Source of the DNA: Neckera pumila
Lineage: Eukaryota > Streptophyta > Bryopsida > Hypnales > Neckeraceae
Assembly (NCBI GenBank): GCA_963969595.1
Contig: OZ018409.1
Span: 18,880,975-18,944,974, forward strand
Reading direction: 5' to 3'
Length of the DNA: 64,000 nt
Shown: one piece after another, positions 47,101 to 58,260 of the stretch
Layout: each line of letters opens with the position of its first letter
Numbering within the stretch: position 1 is the stretch's first letter
Position numbers and translations under genes: made by a program
Notes under the pieces: generated by a model
The model's input: only the letters and a program-made list of their open reading frames with translations
Databases searched by the model: none
Told to the model about the DNA's origin: nothing

Positions 47101-50100
47101 GCCAAACGAATGTTTCTTGAAAGAGATGAGTTGGTGTTGGTGAAGGGGTGAGGCAATGCAGACGGGATCAGGTCCCTAACTGTTATAGTATCCTCTACCA
47201 TACCATGAGATTACTAATCAAGGGTACGTGAAGGATTAGCCCATTGACGTACCTGCCTTGTTAGCATCAGCATTGTTTTGTAAGAGCAGCTTCACGCATT
47301 CGATATAACCCTTGGTGGATGCAATCAGCAAGGGCGTTCGTCCGCTGTAATCAGCTTTGTTGGGGTCTGCACCATCTTTCAACAATTGCTCCATGACTTC
47401 GGCATTTCCGCCCGCAGCCAAGGAACATAAACTGATCGACATGTCACCGGCATCAGCAAGGAGAGACTCGATCTCGGACGAAAGCTCCTCAAATCGTGGA
47501 TCCTCCGACTCCCTAAGCCGCTGCGCACCACACAAGTTTAAGTCGCATCTTCACAGGTATTTGAAACAAAGACCTCGTCTTCACCGTTTTGCTTATGGAG
47601 AGGAGCACATTTCAGGAAATTTGCTGTTTCAAGAACTTTTAGACATCACAAAAATAGATTTCCTCACGGGGAGGTCTCGCTATGGTCACAGTGATCAAAT
47701 CAAGAGCTTATTATGTATCATGGAGGAGGTTCCCACAAGATACTTTGACCCATAATAAAACACATTTCCCCCAAAATTGAGTCAATTAAAAGGGATCTAC
47801 ACTTCTAACTTACCAAGCATTGCATCCAGCTTACAAGATACAAGCAGTGCATTCGTTTCACCAAATAATTGTCTCCTACTTATGCATTTATCCGATTATC
47901 CAATTAAAACGGAACCCCTAAAATTCATAAAACGTATTTCATTGCAACAACGTTGTACCCATAGAGGGACCTCCACATGAATCATGGCAGAGATTCTCGT
48001 ACGATATTTAAAAATGTTTGAAGTCATCTAAATTTACTGAAAATTCACTGAGAGAAGATGGAGAAAGGTCAATGATGATGCTACCTGCAGCAGGTTGTCC
48101 ACAATTCTTTGGCCATCTTCCTGAAACGACTGTACCACATTCATGAATACGGCACGGTCCAGGCGCAGGAGCTGCGACAGTTTCCTGCTGCGCACGGTGA
48201 AGGGCTGTGGCATGTAACACAGCACGCCAATTTCGCCTATCACATCTCCTGTTGAGGCCGTCAGCAAAATCTGACAGCACGCAATCACACTCCTTTCAGT
48301 ATTTGCATTCAGAGAACAAGCATGTGTTCCGGAAACCCAGGCCAGAGATACATCACAGGCATATCCAAAAATCAATTCTAATGTACCATCATCACTGACC
48401 TGTTCAGACGCATCCTTCGTAGACAAAACATCCTGTAAACGCCCACCAAAGCAAATTAATGTCAACTACCAGCTACTTGCAAGCGTCTCTACCCCACATA
48501 GAAATTCTCATGTGTCTATTTCCATATAACCCTCAATGTACTCCTTAGGTTTTTGGTACATTTCTCATAATAATCCTCATTCACTAAAATTTTGACAAAT
48601 CGTATTTGACAATCTCACAATTATACTGAATATACGAAATTCTTTCATTCTTGAAATGATGGCCTCAACATACAACTGCTTTAATACATGTCCCGTTTTT
48701 ATTGGATACCCTAACTTTCTACATTTTCAAACCATTGCTTCCCCACCCCATCAAATGAAAACAAAAGCAGACCCACGCTCCCAAATACTTCCACCACATT
48801 AATCAGTCATTTTAAAGAATGTGACGAAATCAGGAGATGCACTTACAACTTGGCCGTTCACGACAATGTAGAACTCGGAAGGCGCTTCGTTGAAAAGAAT
48901 GATCTCTTCCCTGGGAGGGAAATATTCGGCCCTCATCTCAGTGACCTAATCAGTTCCATCCCCAACGATGATCAGTGGTGTTACCCTAACCTAATATTCA
49001 AGAATGAATTTAAACAAGGGTGCAATCATAAATATCATGAAACACAAACATACCAGCTGGGTAAGGAAATTGTAGGAGGTGCCATGAAAGAGGTACACTT
49101 TCTCCACTGTCTCCAGAAACAAGTGCTGTGCAATGGACGACCGAATGGCTTTGGGCAATGACGCCATGGTTCCCTGCTGTTGAAAGCTGTCCGTCTTGAA
49201 CTTCAGCTGCATGTGGGCCAGCATCTGCTCATGCATCTTTACGGGTAACTGGTTCCTGGTCGCGAAGTCCGTCACTGCTTGCACCGAATCACGCTGCAAC
49301 AAACCCCAACAACAACAAAACTATCAAACATTCGAGAAAATAAAAAAGATACCATAAACAAAACAAAAATATTCACCAACTTCTGTCAAATTCCTGCATC
49401 CCAACGTCATGGCATAGCACTCCATTGCCAACTAAGAGTTAAATAGAGCAACGTTGTGCCACATCAAAACAAATCAAGCAAAACTAAAATGTGTGAGAAT
49501 CTGAAACACTCTCACACATGTGAAGACAATGACTCAGTCGCTTCAGAAGCAACCACTTCTTCAAACTGAGCTCAACTTTGCAAAACAAAGTGTCAAGCTA
49601 AGCATTCCAGCCAATTCAGAGAGTGCTCAACAAAGCAGGATCCCACTTACATAAGCTCGCGTGCGTCCCGTGAGCTGGGTGATGAGATTGGTCATGTTGC
49701 CAATGATGTAAGACGTGAGCGCCAAGTTCATTAGCATGAAAAAAATGTCGTACATCATCTCGCCCTGGTTGACAGGATGCAAGTCTCCATAGCCAACGGT
49801 GGTCAAGGTGGTAATGGACCAGTAAATACTGGTCACGTAACGTGTCCACAGCGACTCCTCCCGGAAGTTGGGCAGCGTTGCGCCCAGCCATGTCTCCGCC
49901 TCTTTGCTCACGGGGTGCCTTGCAGCCAGTAAGTAATAAAAACAAGCCGCACAATGGCACACAAACACTGTCACCTACACCGTCACCAACCCCCACGAGT
50001 CACATTTCAGTACAGTTGCATGTCTTCAATGCCATGGCATAAACCTTAAACTCTAAAAGGAATAAAAATACGACACTTGTGCGACAATTTGAACAACGCA

Positions 50101-52773
50101 AATTCCAAATTGCTACGAGGCACAGGAGCTCTTGCCTAAACCCTAATCCTAAAAGAAAATACGACACATTTGCAACAATTTGAACAACAAAATTTCAAAT
50201 TTCTACGAGACACAGGAGCTCTTGTCTAAACCCTAATCCTAAAAGGAAATACGACACTTGTGCAACAATTTGAACAGCAAAATTGCAAATTTCTACGAGA
50301 CACAGGAGAAATCCAAAATGTCCATCTATGGAATTCTTGAAGAATTTCATATTCCAGTGATGATAGGATACACTAAGAATGGAATTGGGACACAAAAGAT
50401 CATTCATCCAGTTTCCATACGGGATTTCTCCTGTGAGGCCGAGTACTTTCAGATGCGATTGTGGGGCTTCAAATTGTGCAGGCGGATTTGGAACAACCGA
50501 AGAGAGTCATGAAGCTAAAAACGTGAAATGTGGCACACCTAATCTGTACGCAAACTATTTGTTTCATTGAGTTTTTCTACGCCGTAACAAAAGGTAGAGG
50601 GACATACCAGGAAGAGTTTGATGCAGCGGATCCAGAAATAGCTGAATCGCACGTCCTTTTCAAACCTGCAAGAAGAAACAGGACAAGCTTTTTAGAAAAA
50701 ACACTCGGAAGTCTTCTTTTGATAACATTCAAACCCAAAAAAATTTAAAAGCCCATGTCTACTTTTGGAATTGCAAGATTACATGGATTGAGATTGGAGG
50801 GGAGTATTGTGGGTACTTTTGAACCTTTGATTTTTCACGGGTATCTTTTGTCCCTCCCCAAAAGGTAAGAAATTCCTCCTCTGTGAATGTAGCCCTAGAA
50901 GTGAATTTTTAAAGATTAATCAAGAAGTTCTTAGAGAAATGAATGAAGGTTAAATCTTTGAGGGCCAATTGATATTAACCTTGCAAACATGGCACTAACG
51001 CGCCGCAAACGCCAAAGGCGTAGCATATTGATGAGACTATATGCGAAGCCACTTCCATATTTTCCCGTAAAGATGAGTGCAAATACTCCGAATGGTATTG
51101 TTGATGCCACATCCAGGACTATCCAAGTACTTGTCAAATATCTGTCAGAATAATTCCCTCATACAACAACTGCAATCAGTAATTTTAGTAATGTGATCTC
51201 CAAAATATATATGTGGACAACGAAGACTACTTGAAAGAATAGTCCCCAAAATGGTACAATTGCAAGAATGTGATGAATTTAAGGTAACTTACTACACCTG
51301 ATTGCAACTTCATTGCAGAACACAACCCCTACTAATTTTTGCGTATAATGTATGGTTACTACACATGTACGCCCACTCTCAGGAATTTGAAAATTCATAG
51401 TTTTTTCAGATGATGTCCAAAGAATGCATGCTCAGAGCATCTAGAATCATTCCTCTTTTGACTCTCAAGAAAACCCACAAAAAACCTTGACAACTAATAA
51501 TTGGAAAAGCATGTGCTCCAATACTTATTCATACAATATTTGATGTAGTTACCTCAATTAATTGGTGATCAGTATGAGACGATTTCAATCACCAATTACC
51601 CTCTCATGAGGCTGTGGTTGTTACGTACCGTGTGGCAATTTTCTTGAAGTCGTCCACCATTAAGAAAGTGGCTGGGTCGAAGTACGCCACAAAGAACGTG
51701 AGGAAGATGTCTATTCCAAAGAAGCCATTCACAACCATGTCCGCAGCAAGTAGAAGACCTTTTGGATTCTCAATGAAACCGAACTCGAACGGAGAAACCC
51801 AGGACGAGTAGAACACCAGAATTATCAACCAATTGCACCACAACCTGCAACCCATGCCAACCACAAGCATAAATGTTCAAATTAACACCGAATTTATTAA
51901 AAGTGCACAAATTCATATGGCCTTCTTTCTTTTCGATCATTTCACGATTCACGATGCACTGTAGATCCAAATTTGTGACATTCAAATGCAGAAAGCTCTT
52001 GAGACTAGCCAGGGCCAGTTGTTGATGTCGGTTTCTAGATAGGCATCTGGAAAAGAGCTTAAAGGGCCAATGTCGAGAGTTTGCAGAAGTACAACAAAAT
52101 TGATGTCCAGCCATCCACGTCCTATATCTTTGATGATCACTTTTCGTGCAACAACCACATTGACATTGACCACATTGACAATTAAGGTATATATAGGCCC
52201 TACCTCGTTGCATGACCACTGCATCCCTCCTGGCCTCATCTTCATTTCAGAACCTAAATCTAGAGTTGTCCATTTTCTCTTACTCATCAGGTACAAATCT
52301 CATATACCAAGAATGACTATTCTAGATTTACGTTCTGAAAAAAAAAAAGGGGGTGTACAAAATGACACACTGCTATATGAGGTTGCAATTAGGTGTACTT
52401 ACCTTAACACGTGCTTTCCAAAGATAATGTTCAAGTTTAACGCAATCGTGGTTACCAGCGATCTTTCAAATTAACTACAGTTTTGACACACATATGTGCG
52501 AATGCAGTGCAAGAATTGGCTGACAGAGGTTCGGATACAAAGTGAAATTAAGACACACTTGTAATTGTGGTTGTGAGGGTGAATGACTCGTTTGTTGAGG
52601 ACGACGTTGCGGCTACTGATGCTGGCGCGGCTCCCGAGTGCAGGCAAGATGCCGCTGCTGTAAGCGTGGCTCAGCTGCATCGTGCTGCTGGCGGCGGAAG
52701 CTTTTCGTTTCAAGCTGGGCTTCCTCATCCCCAGCGCCACCAGAATCTTGTGCCCCATCTTGAAGCTCTTCAT
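44169..52773 (-). CDS. AKT1-like: AKT-type inward K+ channel (Shaker family), 965 aa, 14 exons
   Basis: Exons: 52773-52559, 51844-51629, 51141-50980, 50665-50608, 49974-49651, 49293-49054, 48945-48847, 48432-48400, 48270-48085, 47520-47253, 46779-46253, 45554-45206, 44725-44594, 44257-44169. All introns are GT-AG and the phases join without a stop (2898 nt). Start ATG 52773 gives [18 protein letters not shown]; an in-frame stop lies upstream. Six membrane segments run from about residue 75 to 312. S4 is [16 protein letters not shown] (183-198) and the pore filter TTVGYGD (275-281). A cyclic-nucleotide-binding-like domain (~405-511), about five ankyrin repeats (~535-720) and a KHA domain (~854-930) follow. 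S6 reads [20 protein letters not shown], which fits inward AKT channels better than outward SKOR. The protein would act in the plasma membrane as a tetramer for K+ uptake. AKT1 versus AKT2 cannot be settled. Arabidopsis AKT1, at 857 aa, is shorter. Confidence 0.92.
45633..45754. repeat. Short TIR element in channel intron 11
   Basis: AGAGCATCTCTGTACTTAGA and its inverse (TGAAGTGGAGATGCTCT) face each other over 122 bp. It is a MITE-like hairpin wholly inside the intron. Confidence 0.55.
45774..46141. repeat. Intron 11 copy of a ~368-bp segment shared with intron 10
   Basis: Opens TTTAACCAACATG and closes TAGTATCCTTTACAT. Aligns in the same orientation with 46837-47203, sharing GATGAGTGGCCAT and GACGGGATCAGGTCCCTA. 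Confidence 0.75.
46837..47203. repeat. Intron 10 copy of the shared segment
   Basis: Partner of 45774-46141. The two lie either side of exon 11, which encodes ankyrin repeats. Confidence 0.75.
50042..50310. repeat. ~90-bp tandem repeat with telo-box motifs in channel intron 4
   Basis: Three units start at 50042, 50138 and 50228, each opening AAACCCTAATCC or a variant and containing ATACGACAC and CAATTTGAACA. AAACCCTAA is the plant telo-box motif; it is exact in units 2 and 3. Confidence 0.75.
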
Positions 52774-54960
52774 CCTGAATCGATCGGACTCTCGCAAGAT
52801 CGAATCCGAAGAAGACTACAACTGAGCAGCGTTAGCGCTGCACAGATGGCCGGACATTCTTGGCCATCAGCTTTCGAATCATCGTGGTTGTCACGTCTAC
52901 GGATTTCGCAGCAGTGAATGGACAGGTAGAGCAGCTGGCTCGTGAATATGAAAGCAACATCTCGCTGGAAGTGCGTATTGGGATATATCTTGAAAGAAAA
53001 AAAAAAACTCGGAGCTTGGTGGTGGCTCTTCTATGCTACGAATCGTCTTGAGCTAGCTAGCTGCGTACTTATCCTAATACGGTCAAGTTGGGGTTCCAGG
53101 ACCAGAAAAGAGAATCCATATGAAATCCAACCGAGATGGAAGATTGCGCTGAATACACTAGCGCAAGAACGCCAAAGCCTTCGTGCTCACCTACGTACTA
53201 GACGAATGTGAGTCAAGCTGTGGGCTCCCTCGAAAGCAACACTTCGCCGCTCGCACGTCGTTGTCGAAGTATAAAGGCGCCGCTAGATGAAATTAACAAC
53301 GCCTACGAATAACCCTGCAGAACCAATGCAGAATCTGAATCAAATCAGCAGTTTCCACGTGCAAGATGACTCACTAATGAGCAGCAGAACCAAAAAAGAC
53401 ACAAAATAAAAACCTAGATGCACCAAAACCACAGCAGATCGAAAAGAGCCGTTGCAAAAGCAAGCCGGGCACTGAAAGACTTGGAAATATCGTATTCTGC
53501 CTGAAAAACAGTCAACTGGACAAATTAGCTAGCATCAACAACCTGTTATCAACGCGCGTAATTCGCTTCCTCTAGAACAATGGTTCGCTGCGCACTTCTG
53601 CAACTGGAAGCAGCGGAACCAAAAGAGTGCGTGCCTAGCTAGCACTCAAGTGCAGTATGAACCCATGAGCACTAGAAAAAAGAAGACCAAAAGAACAACC
53701 TAGCTAGATTGCAGCCACAGCAGCTGATCCAATCCCAGGAGAAGCCGAATACGATCTAAAAATAACCGTCACACAACCAATCTCCATCCCCCGGCAATCA
53801 CTAGTCAGCTCCAGCAATTGCAACTCCCTCCATCGTCTCGCAGAACGACTGAAGCTGCACCTGGTGTTGTAGCGGCACAAGCAAGCTGACTAATACGAGC
53901 TGCAGGACGAAAAGACCCAAAAGTAAAACCTAGATTGAGAAACAGCGGAGCCGCAACACACACCTCGCTGCGCATAATCGATCACGTAAAGTTGCCGAAA
54001 CGCGAGCAGAAGCTAGATCGAAAAGAGTCAAATCCAAAGCCGGCAGCAAGGTTTTGGAAATTAATAGATATTACCGAGTTTCCCCCAGCACCCACGATCG
54101 AACAAGCTCGGCATGTCACGAATTTGCCTCACTCCTCGGGAAGAACGATGTTTGCGCCTCACATGTTCGATCAGTTAGCTAGGCGGCTGCGGCAGGGGTT
54201 GCAGCTGCTGTAGCATGGGGAAATTAAGTAAGTAAGCTTACGAGGAAATGTAGACCATGTGAAGAAATTCCAATAGGCAGTGAATGATCCAGGCTCTTTC
54301 TGCTGTCCTGGTTGGTGGTGACTGTCAGCAGACCAGCGACATGGCTGCAGCGGAGAACACGAAGTGAAGGGCGTCAGTCACGCTCCATCAGTAGAGGGCG
54401 ACGTACATCGATGCAGTCACGCACATAGTCCAGCGGAAAAGGCTTCCTGTTGTGATCGTATTTCACTGGCGGGGCTAGTTTTGAAGCTCCAGTAGTACAG
54501 TACTGTACCTTGCTTGCTTTTGGCGGATCCGCTAAACTTCGAGGGACCACCGAGACTGACGAAGGTGGCGGACTGGCGGGCGGTTGAGATTTCATGAGCC
54601 TAGCTAGCACGGCAAGGGAGCTTTTTCTCTCTTTGGGGAAGCAACTTCTGGGGTGAGTGGGCAGATTGACTGGGTGACTCGAAAGTCTCCGTTTCTTGTG
54701 ATGACTGTCACCTCTGAAGTCTGAACTGATCATGGAAAGAATCCTGTCTTCTGATTATAAGTACGGTCCCTTTTGCTTGTCAAGTTTTCAAAGGTTTCAT
54801 GATAAAAAAAGGTGAGACCGTATGCTGGGCACTGTTGGCAGTACATGCAATTGTAGGAAAAAGCTGGGAGAACCGTAGCTGGAGGGCAAGTTGGGCGGAA
54901 AATACTTCTGAAATTGTCTTCAATGTGCGTGCCGTATGGCGGTGCCATAGCCAAAACAAA
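52774..54960 (-). promoter_or_regulatory. 5' leader and upstream region of the K+ channel gene
   Basis: Composition is mixed, with CTAGCTAGC-type words, and differs from the AT-rich array beyond 54960. It should hold the 5' UTR and promoter. I could not place a TATA box or transcription start with confidence, nor exclude a leader intron. Confidence 0.4.
54374..54733 (-). CDS. Candidate basic 119-aa ORF upstream of the channel
   Basis: A true ATG at 54733 opens MISSDFRGDSHHKKRRLSSH, and the frame stays open to 54374, ending RPLLMERD. The product is basic and rich in Ser/Pro (SQPPASPPPSSVSVVPRS). It lies about 1.6 kb upstream of the channel start on the same strand, so it could be an upstream exon, a small separate gene or chance. 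No domain is recognised. Confidence 0.25.
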   Translation of the reverse strand: MISSDFRGDSHHKKRRLSSHPVNLPTHPRSCFPKERKSSLAVLARLMKSQPPASPPPSSVSVVPRSLADPPKASKVQYCTTGASKLAPPVKYDHNRKPFPLDYVRDCIDVRRPLLMERD

Positions 54961-55101
54961 AGTAAAAGTAACTTCTAATTTTATAATTCATAAAAAATAA
55001 AAAATAAAAATCTTTTCTGCTGAAGGCTTTCCGACAAGCTTTTCGACAGTACCAAGAACGTGATCAAGGGAGGTATGGTTCTAGAGATTTCATTGCAACA
55101 A

Positions 55102-56171
55102 CACTACAATAGAAAGTAGAGATTGCCACACACTAGCAACGCATTTGCAATGGTTTTGCAATGAAACAATGTCTAATAGAACTTAGTTTAGAACTCAAAA
55201 AAGAAATAATCATTGCAAAATCGTTGCAAAGTTGTGATTAATTCAATATAAAAGTATTGGGCATTGAATTCATGCTATTGCATTTCTAAACTATTGCAAA
55301 TTCATAAAACCTAAAATGCAAAATCATGAAAAAAATATAATTGTTGTGTGTAGAAGTCATTGCAAAATCATTGCAAAGAAATATGTAATTACGTTGTAAA
55401 AATTTTAAATTTTAAATTAAATTTAAATTAAATAAAAAATAAAATAATTCTACCCGGATAGCCTAACCGCCCACCGCCCGGGTAGCCCAAATCCTCCACA
55501 CCCCCAATCCTCGGGCAGTCCAACCAGCATCCCCCGCTCAAGGGATCCAACCTTGCACTCATGCGTGAGGTGCAAGTTCTTACGACCACTACACCATTTA
55601 AAACTCCAAGTAACCTTGAAGGGACATGGTTTTCATTTATTTGATTTATGTTTCCCACTAGTTGTAAAACCAGCAAATTTTAGAGGTCATTTTGATGTAG
55701 TAGAAAAAAAAATTTGTAAAATTTTGAACTAAGAAAAGTTGGAAAGTAAAGTAATCTTTCATCTCCATATAACCGTTTTAGCTTTCAAGTCTCCAATCAA
55801 AAGTTATGGACAAAATCAAAGAGGTGTTTAAAAATGTCAAAGAAAAATGTTCATTCTATCCCCTCTTTGAATTTGTTCATAACTTTTGATTGGAGACTTT
55901 AAATATCAAACGGGTTTTTAGTGATGAAATTTAATTTAATTTCCCAACTTTTCGTAGATTAAAGATTTTTGAAAAAGTTTTCCTACTATGCCAAAATGGC
56001 CACTAAATTCTGCTGAGACTAAAAATCACCAAACTATGAGTGCATTGCAAAACCATTGCAAATATAGTGCAATACCTCATATTAAACCATTGCAAAGTCA
56101 TTAAAACTAAATTTGTGGACATTGCAAAACCATTGCAAAAAGTATTGCAAACACTATATTCTCTGGTAGTG
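55102..56171. mobile_element. CACTA transposon 2 (non-autonomous, 1070 bp)
   Basis: Starts CACTACAATAGAAAGTAG and ends CTCTGGTAGTG (inverse CACTACCAGAG). CAA flanks both sides (55099-55101, 56172-56174). Subterminal regions are packed with CATTGCAAAA-type repeats in both orientations, typical of CACTA transposase sites. The interior has a minus-strand tRNA-like stretch (about 55530-55600) and a foldback (55671-56016). No transposase frame is present. Confidence 0.75.
55671..56016. repeat. Foldback inside CACTA 2
   Basis: Arms of about 150 bp: TCTCCAATCAAAAGTTATGG faces TAACTTTTGATTGGAGA, and the outer ends (CAGCAAATTTTAGAGGTC / inverse CAGCAGAATTTAGTGGCC) also pair. Related to 38581-38880. 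Confidence 0.7.
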
Positions 56172-58260
56172 CAAATAAAACAAATAAACAACCTCACTCA
56201 ACTACTCAAGGTATAGACTAGTGTGCCTTGTGTTGTTGCCACAGTCAAAATAAAAATAAGAGTAATTTTTTATTTTTTTATTCATAAATAAAAATAATTG
56301 GAAATTCAATATCTTTTCTTCTATAAGTTTGAACACCATCAGAAACAAAGCTTGTGCACCCTCCTTATTGAGGGCTTTCCGACAAGCTTTTTGATAGTAC
56401 CAATAACATGATCAAGGGAGTAGGGGACGTATGGTTCCAAAGATATCATTGTAATAAACACAAACAAACAACCTCACTCAACCACTCAAGGTATAGACTA
56501 GTATACCTTGTATTGTTGCCACAATCAAAATCAAAATCAAAATAATGTTTTAATTTATAGAAACTTCGAACTTCAATAACTTTCATATTGTAGGTGGATA
56601 ATTGCACAAACCTATATTTGTTGCGTTTTGCAACAGTGTTCATGATTTTCTTTGGAGTACTTTAAAATAAGATAAATAAATTTAAAATGTACATACCTTA
56701 TCAACCCTATTTTCTTGATTTAAAATGTACACACCTTTAAGATAAAGGCAACCACCAGAACAAAAGCCTAAGAAAATTCCTTCAAAGTAGAAGAACTAGA
56801 AAAGTGCCAAAATTCAAGAAAATCTAGATATTTTAATGTTTAATTAGCTAAAAATAGAAAAAAAATTTAAATAGATGAAATAAAAATGAACACTTCTAAA
56901 AAATCTATGGAGATGATCATTCACCAAAAAAACTATCAAAAATATGTTTTATATGTTTCAAATGCAAGCTAAATGACGATCACTTTGTGGAGTTCTATAC
57001 CATATGAAATGAAGTATTTTTAAAATTGCTTTAGATTGTAGCTATAATTCTACTCGAAGACCATCCCTACCAAATATTAGCTCCAAATTTGTTTTTTTGG
57101 GTACTAAATTGGCAAGTATGATATAATTTTGGGGACTATTATTAAATAATAAAGCATTTTTTTAAAACTTCAAAAAACTAGACAAGCTGTATAATAGTCA
57201 TTAGTACCTTGTCTATAAATTTTGAGTCATTTTGAGTCAAAATGCAACAGCTATAGCCAAAAATCAATCAGCACAGAACGAGTGATAAAAAATAGTACAA
57301 TTGTTTTATGCAATCACCAAAGACCAAATGCCATGACAAAGCCCATGGACCCTTCTTTGCAGAGAGCCTTCTGATGGTATCAAGAACGCAATCGGGAAAA
57401 GGAGATTTCACTATAACAAACAAACAAAACAAATAGTCTAATTTAAGGTATAGATTAGTGTACCTTATGTTGTTGCTACAATATAATAATGTATATATAA
57501 AATAAATATATAAAAATGATTTTTTTAGTTCATAAAAAAACTTCAAACCTCAATATTTTATACACATAGGTCCCAGCACCACAAAACAAAGCCCATACAC
57601 CCCTCCTTGCAAAGAGTTCTCTAACTATATCCAAAACGCGATCGGAAGATGCATAGTCTAGAAGAGCTCATCGTATTAAACAAAGCAAAACACAACAAAC
57701 AATCTCATTTAAAGTTTAGACTAGTGTGTCTTGTATTGTTGTCATAGCCAATATAAAAGTATAAGTAGTTTTCTAACTTTTAAATTTAATAAAAACTTCA
57801 AAATTCAATCATTTTTGCGCTATAGGTCCAAATGTCACAAAACAAAGCCCGTGCACCTTTCCTCATGGAGAGCTTTTTGACGGTACGAAAAATACAACTG
57901 GAGGACCTATGGTCCATGAGATCTCAGTGTAACAAACAAAACAAATAGCCTAACTTAAGATATGGACCAGTATGTCTAGTGCTATTGCCACAATCAAAAT
58001 AAAAGTGAAAGAAGTTTTCTAATTTTTTCATTTAAAAATATATTTCTCATGCACAAAGGGGTGCAAGGGCTTTATTTTGTGTCATTTAGACATGCGATGC
58101 AAAAGTTCAGAATGAAAGATAATTTCATTCAATTATTTTGATTTAGAAAAACTTTGAAATTCAATAACTTTCACACCGTAGGTCCAAATGCCACAAAATA
58201 AAGTTTGTGCACCCATCCTTCCAAAGAGCTTTCCAATGGTTCTAAGAATGAAGCCAGTTA

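Larger units (their letters stand above)
54930..58260. repeat. Degenerate tandem array, ~250-280-bp units
   Basis: Successive units share blocks in fixed order: TTGTTGCCACAATCAAAAT, TAGGTCCAAATGCCACAAAA, CTTTCCGACGGTACCAAG, GAGATCTCA...AACAAACAAA and GGTATAGACTAGTGTGCC. The last block recurs near 56209, 56488, 57448, 57713 and 57958. A further diverged unit lies near 59400-59640. CACTA 2 is inserted in the first unit. No coding capacity. Confidence 0.65.

Noticed and set aside
51770..52296. Two minus-strand ORFs of 104-149 codons between channel exons 1 and 2
   Set aside because: They lie in intron 1 in frames that do not join to the channel and show no domain.
44169..52773. Outward SKOR/GORK-type identity for the channel
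   Set aside because: The S6 segment and the region after it ([19 protein letters not shown]) match the inward AKT/KAT pattern. The ankyrin repeats alone do not separate the two.
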